Assembly: GCF_001269385.1 (NCBI RefSeq)
Contig: NZ_CXOO01000023.1
Coordinates: forward strand, 109-64,108
Length of the DNA stretch: 64,000 nt
DNA from: Limnohabitans sp. DM1
GTDB taxonomy: Bacteria > Pseudomonadota > Gammaproteobacteria > Burkholderiales > Burkholderiaceae_C
Direction: 5' to 3'
Part shown: one piece after another, positions 60,901 through 64,000 of the stretch
Layout: each line of letters begins with the position of its first letter
How positions within the stretch are numbered: the stretch's first letter is position 1
Translations under genes and position numbers: made by a program
The notes under the pieces: model-generated
Seen by the model: the letters and a program-made list of their open reading frames with translations, nothing else
The model's database searches: none
What the model was told of the DNA's origin: nothing

Positions 60901-61019
60901 TACACGTCGATGGACAAGCGCTGCACGGGCAGCAGCTGTTCGATCAGGGCGGGGGCGTGTTGCAGGCTGAAGGGGGTGACGTTGTGCGCGGCTGGCGTTG
61001 GGCTGGCTTGGGTGTTCAT
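57972..61019 (-). CDS. DUF1156 adenine-specific DNA methyltransferase
   Basis: Encodes 1015 residues. DUF1156 is N-terminal (LLPVQRLSIDVYKERMAGSG). SAM motif I is DTFSGSGQIPFEAARLG at 241-257; catalytic motif IV is DPPYG at 630-634. About 370 residues lie between them, containing a zinc-ribbon-like CLEVTCPETGWKVPV. The C-terminal ~300 residues carry no known domain and may recognise the target. It is expected to make N6-methyladenine as the self-mark of the system. The stretch around motif IV is far more AT-rich than the rest of the gene. Overlaps the DUF3780 gene by four bases. Confidence 0.9.
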   Translation of the reverse strand: MNTQASPTPAAHNVTPFSLQHAPALIEQLLPVQRLSIDVYKERMAGSGQTLTALGSYWKGRKPLVLNRACVLGALLPATDNPKADLEIFELLMAMDDTSLSKRNGLPKPKDIVAQLDIDDVWQWFTTNPEEARSGLPTSAPFDLDDYEYENDKGKTVPIRLRWRNDLTEDQKHALAVQLLPQQPYRQTASNVLRAEEIADTVHTHIWPHVNAHLGTQASNFPELVEQLGIMRFGRRPKVGDTFSGSGQIPFEAARLGCDVYASDLNPVACMLTWGAFNIVGASPEKRLQIEAGQKALVKKVKEEIDALGIETDGAPKGKGWRGKVYLYCLEVTCPETGWKVPVLPTLVVSKGKRVVAKLVPDAAHKRYKIELTSNASDKQMKAAEKGSYQDQCVVHTVDGVEHRTKISTIRGDYSEVVDGVRVNKNRLRQWSVSDVVFRDNDIFNERLYAVQWIKDDGSSRPETEFRSVTPEDEAREAKVTNYIQKHLAEWQAKGWLPDMRIEKGDETERLYRERGWTHWHHLFNPRQLLLASLINANSTAIEKISMAKSLNQNSRLSRWDNGSGGGGCVQAVFDNQALNTLLNYGTRSSTYTLNSLASKTANFPTLSEHFIKPLPAANIDFNADIFVTDPPYGDAVKYEEILEFFIAWLRKNAHPEFANWVWDSRRSMAIKGEDHDFKISMVDAYKRMAECMPDNGLQIIMFTHQSESIWADMANIVWASGLQVTAAWYVVTETDSALRDGQYVKGTILLVLRKRTQAQDTARDELAYELADEVKNQVALLTGLSKDVKDLYHDENLFEDADLQMAGYAAALRVLTRYQTIDGNDMPSEALRPRIKGQKTMVDDLIEFAVDIANGYLLPEGMNARVWEACTGIERFYLKMLDMEAKGLHVLSNYDNFAKAFKVRQRDEVMGEVRANKASLKSAAQLGQRGMNATDEFGPTVLRSVLYAVHLLQAGKVEPTDVLHQLRDLVPRFYPERDRMVAMADYISQKTAALRPEESSNARVLRDLIRQEGT

Positions 61020-61786
61020 CGTGGCGTGTCAAAAAGACTGAAGGTTTGCGGCGTGTCCATGAGCTGGCGCTGGCCGCTCATGCCGATGTCGGAGAGGGCG
61101 TGGAACAAGGCTTTGCGCCAGCCGCGTTCGCCGTCTTGCGCCTGGCCGCCTTGGGCGGCGGTCATGGCGTACAACCACCAGCGTTCTTCGGGGCGCAGCG
61201 TAGTCCACCGCAGGCAGATGGCATCAAGTTGTTCTGGATGCGCGTGTTCGGCAGCCCATAGCAACACGCACAACTCTTTGCCCAACATGCGGTCGAGCAG
61301 GGTTTCGCCGATGTTCCATTTGCCAATACTGGCCTTGCGTTCACGCAATCGCGCGTTGAAGTCTTTGAGCGCAGCTTCACCCAAGGGCTTCCAGTGTCTG
61401 CGGGGAAAGCAGGCGCGGGTTTCGCGCTCGGGCATGCCGTTCAGGCCCGCCAGGTAGCCAAATTCTTCGGTCAGGACCACATCACCCGCATTGCCTGCGG
61501 GCAGGTCCAACTTGAACACATGCGCACCAAAGGCGGCGCTGGCCCCAAAGCCTGTGAGCTTGATGGTGGGGGCCACGGTGGTTTTGCGCGGGGTGGCGAT
61601 TTTGTTGGCAGCAGGTTCACCTTGGCTGGCTTGTGCCGTGGTGGTCGCAGCCTTGGGGGCTGCCACTGTTGTGGTGGTCGGTGTTGGCTGGGTTTTGGCC
61701 ACTTTGCGCACCGTGAGGATTTTTCGCCCTAAGGGGGCCGGGGCTTGCAGGCCGGCACTGTGGGTGCTGCTGGTGGGGGTGTTCAT
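61016..61786 (-). CDS. DUF3780 protein
   Basis: Encodes 256 residues from ATG 61786 (GTG 61798 also possible); the ATG overlaps the DUF499 stop. The first ~75 residues are a Thr/Ala/Pro-rich basic tail. The DUF3780 domain follows: GFGASAAFGAHVFKLDLP, RACFPRRHWKPLGEAALKDF, LGKELCVLLWAAEHAH and RPEERWWLYAMTAA. Function unknown; the family is found almost only beside DUF499 and DUF1156 genes. Confidence 0.85.
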   Translation of the reverse strand: MNTPTSSTHSAGLQAPAPLGRKILTVRKVAKTQPTPTTTTVAAPKAATTTAQASQGEPAANKIATPRKTTVAPTIKLTGFGASAAFGAHVFKLDLPAGNAGDVVLTEEFGYLAGLNGMPERETRACFPRRHWKPLGEAALKDFNARLRERKASIGKWNIGETLLDRMLGKELCVLLWAAEHAHPEQLDAICLRWTTLRPEERWWLYAMTAAQGGQAQDGERGWRKALFHALSDIGMSGQRQLMDTPQTFSLFDTPR

Positions 61787-64000
61787 ATGGCTCTGCACTG
61801 CCCGGTGTAGTTGAAGTCAAAGGCCTGGGCAAAGTCTTTGAGGTCTTGGCCGCTTTGGAATTGCGCCCGGAAGCCCATGGTTATGGCGGTGGTGGGCTGG
61901 AAGTTTTGCACCAGGTTTTGCAGCGCCTGCGTGACTTGCTCGGCGCTGAGGTCTTGGCCCGCGATGGCGAACTGGCCAAACGCGTTGCCTTCGCTGATGC
62001 GCAGTTCCACCTCGGTGAAGACGATGTTTCGCTCTTTGGCTTTGTCGAGCGCGGCGAACACCTTGTCGCGGGCGTTGAATTGGGCGTTGTTTTGGGTGGG
62101 CCAGGCCACGGGCTGCGTGAGCGGCAGGGTGTCTGTCTCTGTGGTGTCGGTGCCAGTGCCCGTGTGCAGTTTGGGGATGGTGAAGTCACCTTTGGCTTCG
62201 ATGTTGTCGGCCTGCGCAAACACCAGCAGCTTGCAGCCTTCGGCACCGACCTGGAAGGGGGCGCTGTAGTCGGTGCCGTTGCGTGGCTCCACACCGTTGA
62301 GGGTGTAGCGCAGCGCGTCGGTGCGTGGCAGCGCCTTGAGGGTGACGGTGCGCTGGCCTTGCACGGGTTCCGACAAGTGCCACTGGATGTTCAGCTTATT
62401 GGTCCAGATGTAGGGCGGGGCTGATGGGCACTGGCCAGAGCTGTCTATGGCCAAGAAGGCCACGCGCAACGCGCTGGTTTTGAGTGTGTCGTCGGTCAGG
62501 CGCGGGCTGGCGTCGGAGACTTCGCCGTCTTCGGCGTAGTGGATGCGGGTGGTGGCGGCTTTGGCGTTCAACACGCTGACCGACAAGGTGGTGACGCCTT
62601 GGTCGTCCATGCGGCCCACGGGGCTGACTTGCACGCTGGCTTGCTTGGGCTTGGGTTTTTTGGTCACATGGCCGTTGCCCAGGTCTTCCCATTTGCCTTC
62701 GGTGCAGGCACGGGTTTTGATGCGCTCCAGATCACCCGCAGGCAAAAAGTACATGGAGCAATCGGTCTGCGCTTTGTCCTTGATGTCGGCCCAGGAGGCT
62801 TCGTCTTGCTGGCCAAACAGGCGCTCGATGCGGCTGCGCACGGCGTTGAATTTGGTCGCATCTTGCCAGTCGAGGTAGAGCTTGACGGGGTCTTTGGTCA
62901 GGGTGAGTTCAACGCGGGCTTCGCCGTCGCTGGAGTTTTCGGCCTGCTCCAGGTTTTTGGCCTGCAGCATGGGTTTGCCTTGGCCCACTTGAAATGGGAA
63001 GAGCAGTTTGTCAAACAGGGTTTTGATGACGCCTGTGAAGCTCAGCTCGAACTGTTTTTGCAGCTCCTGAAAGTCTGCCCACTGCGGGCCTGTGGGTTCG
63101 ATCTTGCGCTGGGCAATGGCTTGCTCGGCGGCGTAGACCATGCGGGCAGATTCTTGGAGTTTGCCCATTTCAAACGAGCGCTCGCCCGAGAGCACCAGCA
63201 GGTTGTTGCGGCGGGTGATGCCGTCGCTGAAGATGTTGCCGATTTCTTCGGGCGGCAGGTTGGAGTTGGGCGGCACGATGGCGAGTACGCGGTGCGTGGC
63301 CACGGCAGCTTGGATTTCGTCGATCTTGGGCAGGGCCAGCACTTTGCTGTAGGCCGATTTGCGCCGAGGCTCGTACATCTGAGTCAAGCGGTTGGCGATC
63401 AGCTCGTTGACTTTGGGGTCGGGTGCACGTTCGGCCAAGCCCGCCAGCATCTTGGTGAGGTTTTCGAGCTTGTCGAAGTAGATGCGGCCTTCACCCGTTT
63501 TGTGCATGTACCAGGCCGACTTTTGCAGGTCTTCCAGCGCGGCTTCAAAAAAGCTCAGGTCCACGTTGGGGGCAGCCAGGCATTCCAGCGTTTCGGATTT
63601 GGTGAGGCCTTTGACCGGGTTGAGCGCGGTGGACATGCTGGAGATCAGCAGCAGGTTGGCGACTTGGGTGGCGGCGTCGTTGCCCGTGTTGGCATCGATG
63701 ATTTGGGCATGGGCGCTGCCGTCGGTGCCGTAGATGTCGCGGGAGACAGCGATCTCCAGGCGGGAGATTTGCTAGACTTTGCTGCGCACTTCTTCGATGG
63801 ACAAGTCAAAGTGCTGCGGACCAATGAGCAGCACGTCGTCGGCCTTGCGGGTCCAAGCCGAATGGAGCAGGCGCGAGGCCAGCTCCATCAGACCCCGGGT
63901 TTGCTGGAATTCTTTGTTCTCTTTGAACAGCGAGAAGATGTGTTTCATCTGCGGATGAAACGGGTAGGTCTGCTCAATTTCGGCGGCGATTTGCTCGGGC
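61783..64000 (-). pseudogene. DUF499-family ATPase, C-terminal part, interrupted by in-frame TAG
   Basis: The frame enters at the right edge with PEQIAAEIEQTYPFHPQMKH, and GLMELASRLLHSAW and LIGPQHFDLSIEEVRSKV follow. It meets TAG at 63774-63772, then continues without a shift as QISRLEIAVSRDIYGTDGSA through NTGNDAATQVANLLLISSM to TGA at 61783. Both sides belong to one DUF499 protein. An internal ATG at 63636 could give a 617-residue C-terminal product. The ATPase P-loop part is beyond the window. So the ATPase is truncated unless the stop is suppressed or a sequencing error. Confidence 0.8.

Noticed and set aside
54289..64000. Classical BREX or DISARM system
   Set aside because: No pglZ, brxL, brxA/B or DUF1998 gene is visible. 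Shared parts exist, but the window ends inside the DUF499 gene, so the call is left open rather than named.

Overview
The window reads as a chromosomal segment of a GC-rich betaproteobacterium that makes bacteriochlorophyll. A Burkholderiales/Comamonadaceae relative of the Limnohabitans or Rhodoferax type is likely. This rests on aerobic-type acsF, a PpsR/PpaA regulatory pair, a HiPIP, the puh/lhaA/bch gene order and a complete System I cytochrome c maturation operon. The taxon is an inference from gene content and protein style; no 16S or puf genes are in the window.

Left edge (1-5.5 kb): debris of mobile and stress modules. It holds the 3' end of an ISL3-family transposase, degenerate 11-12 bp repeats, a small zinc-ribbon protein overlapping a membrane protein frame interrupted by TGA, an XRE antitoxin whose HigB-type toxin has an internal deletion, a MESH1-like HD hydrolase, a beta-lactamase-fold serine hydrolase, a CaCA-family exchanger and a decayed RhuM-like relic.

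Photosynthesis gene cluster (5.5-37.9 kb): a ~17 kb minus-strand superoperon runs bchF-N-B-H-L-M-lhaA-puhA-puhB-puhC-acsF-puhE-crtI-crtB-BLUF with overlaps or gaps of at most about 35 bp. Divergent to it lie ppaA, ppsR, bchG, a second PucC-type carrier, bchP, tspO and a second ppaA-like gene. A CPA1 antiporter follows, then bchI-bchD-bchO on the minus strand and nnrU-bciB. Sites of the PpsR/CrtJ form TGTC-N10-GACA (or one base off) lie before bchF, bchG (two in tandem), bchI, nnrU and, unexpectedly, ccmA. pufBALM, bchCXYZ and the spheroidene/spirilloxanthin crt genes are not here and must lie elsewhere.

Electron-transfer maturation (38-46.5 kb): a Tat-exported HiPIP and then ccmA-B-C-D-E-F-G-H-I on the plus strand. 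The ccm operon is interrupted by a 123-bp tandem repeat between ccmE and ccmF and a perfect 65-nt palindrome between ccmG and ccmH. ccmA carries an 11-unit TTC microsatellite.

Right part (46.7-64 kb): an accessory region. A UPF0149/SEC-C protein, a tandem AAA+ ATPase, a WYL regulator and a YhcG/DUF1016 PDDEXK nuclease are followed by a shrunken duplicate of the WYL gene and two or three AT-rich orphan genes. The rest is a minus-strand multigene system: DUF499 ATPase (cut by an in-frame TAG, its 5' part beyond the window), DUF3780, DUF1156 adenine methyltransferase, GIY-YIG/DUF4357 protein, PLD-nuclease/SNF2-type helicase fusion, and one or two unknown proteins. The shape is that of a modification-linked anti-phage system, and it is the best candidate here for incompletely described biology. 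The ATPase stop codon suggests it may be switched off in this strain.
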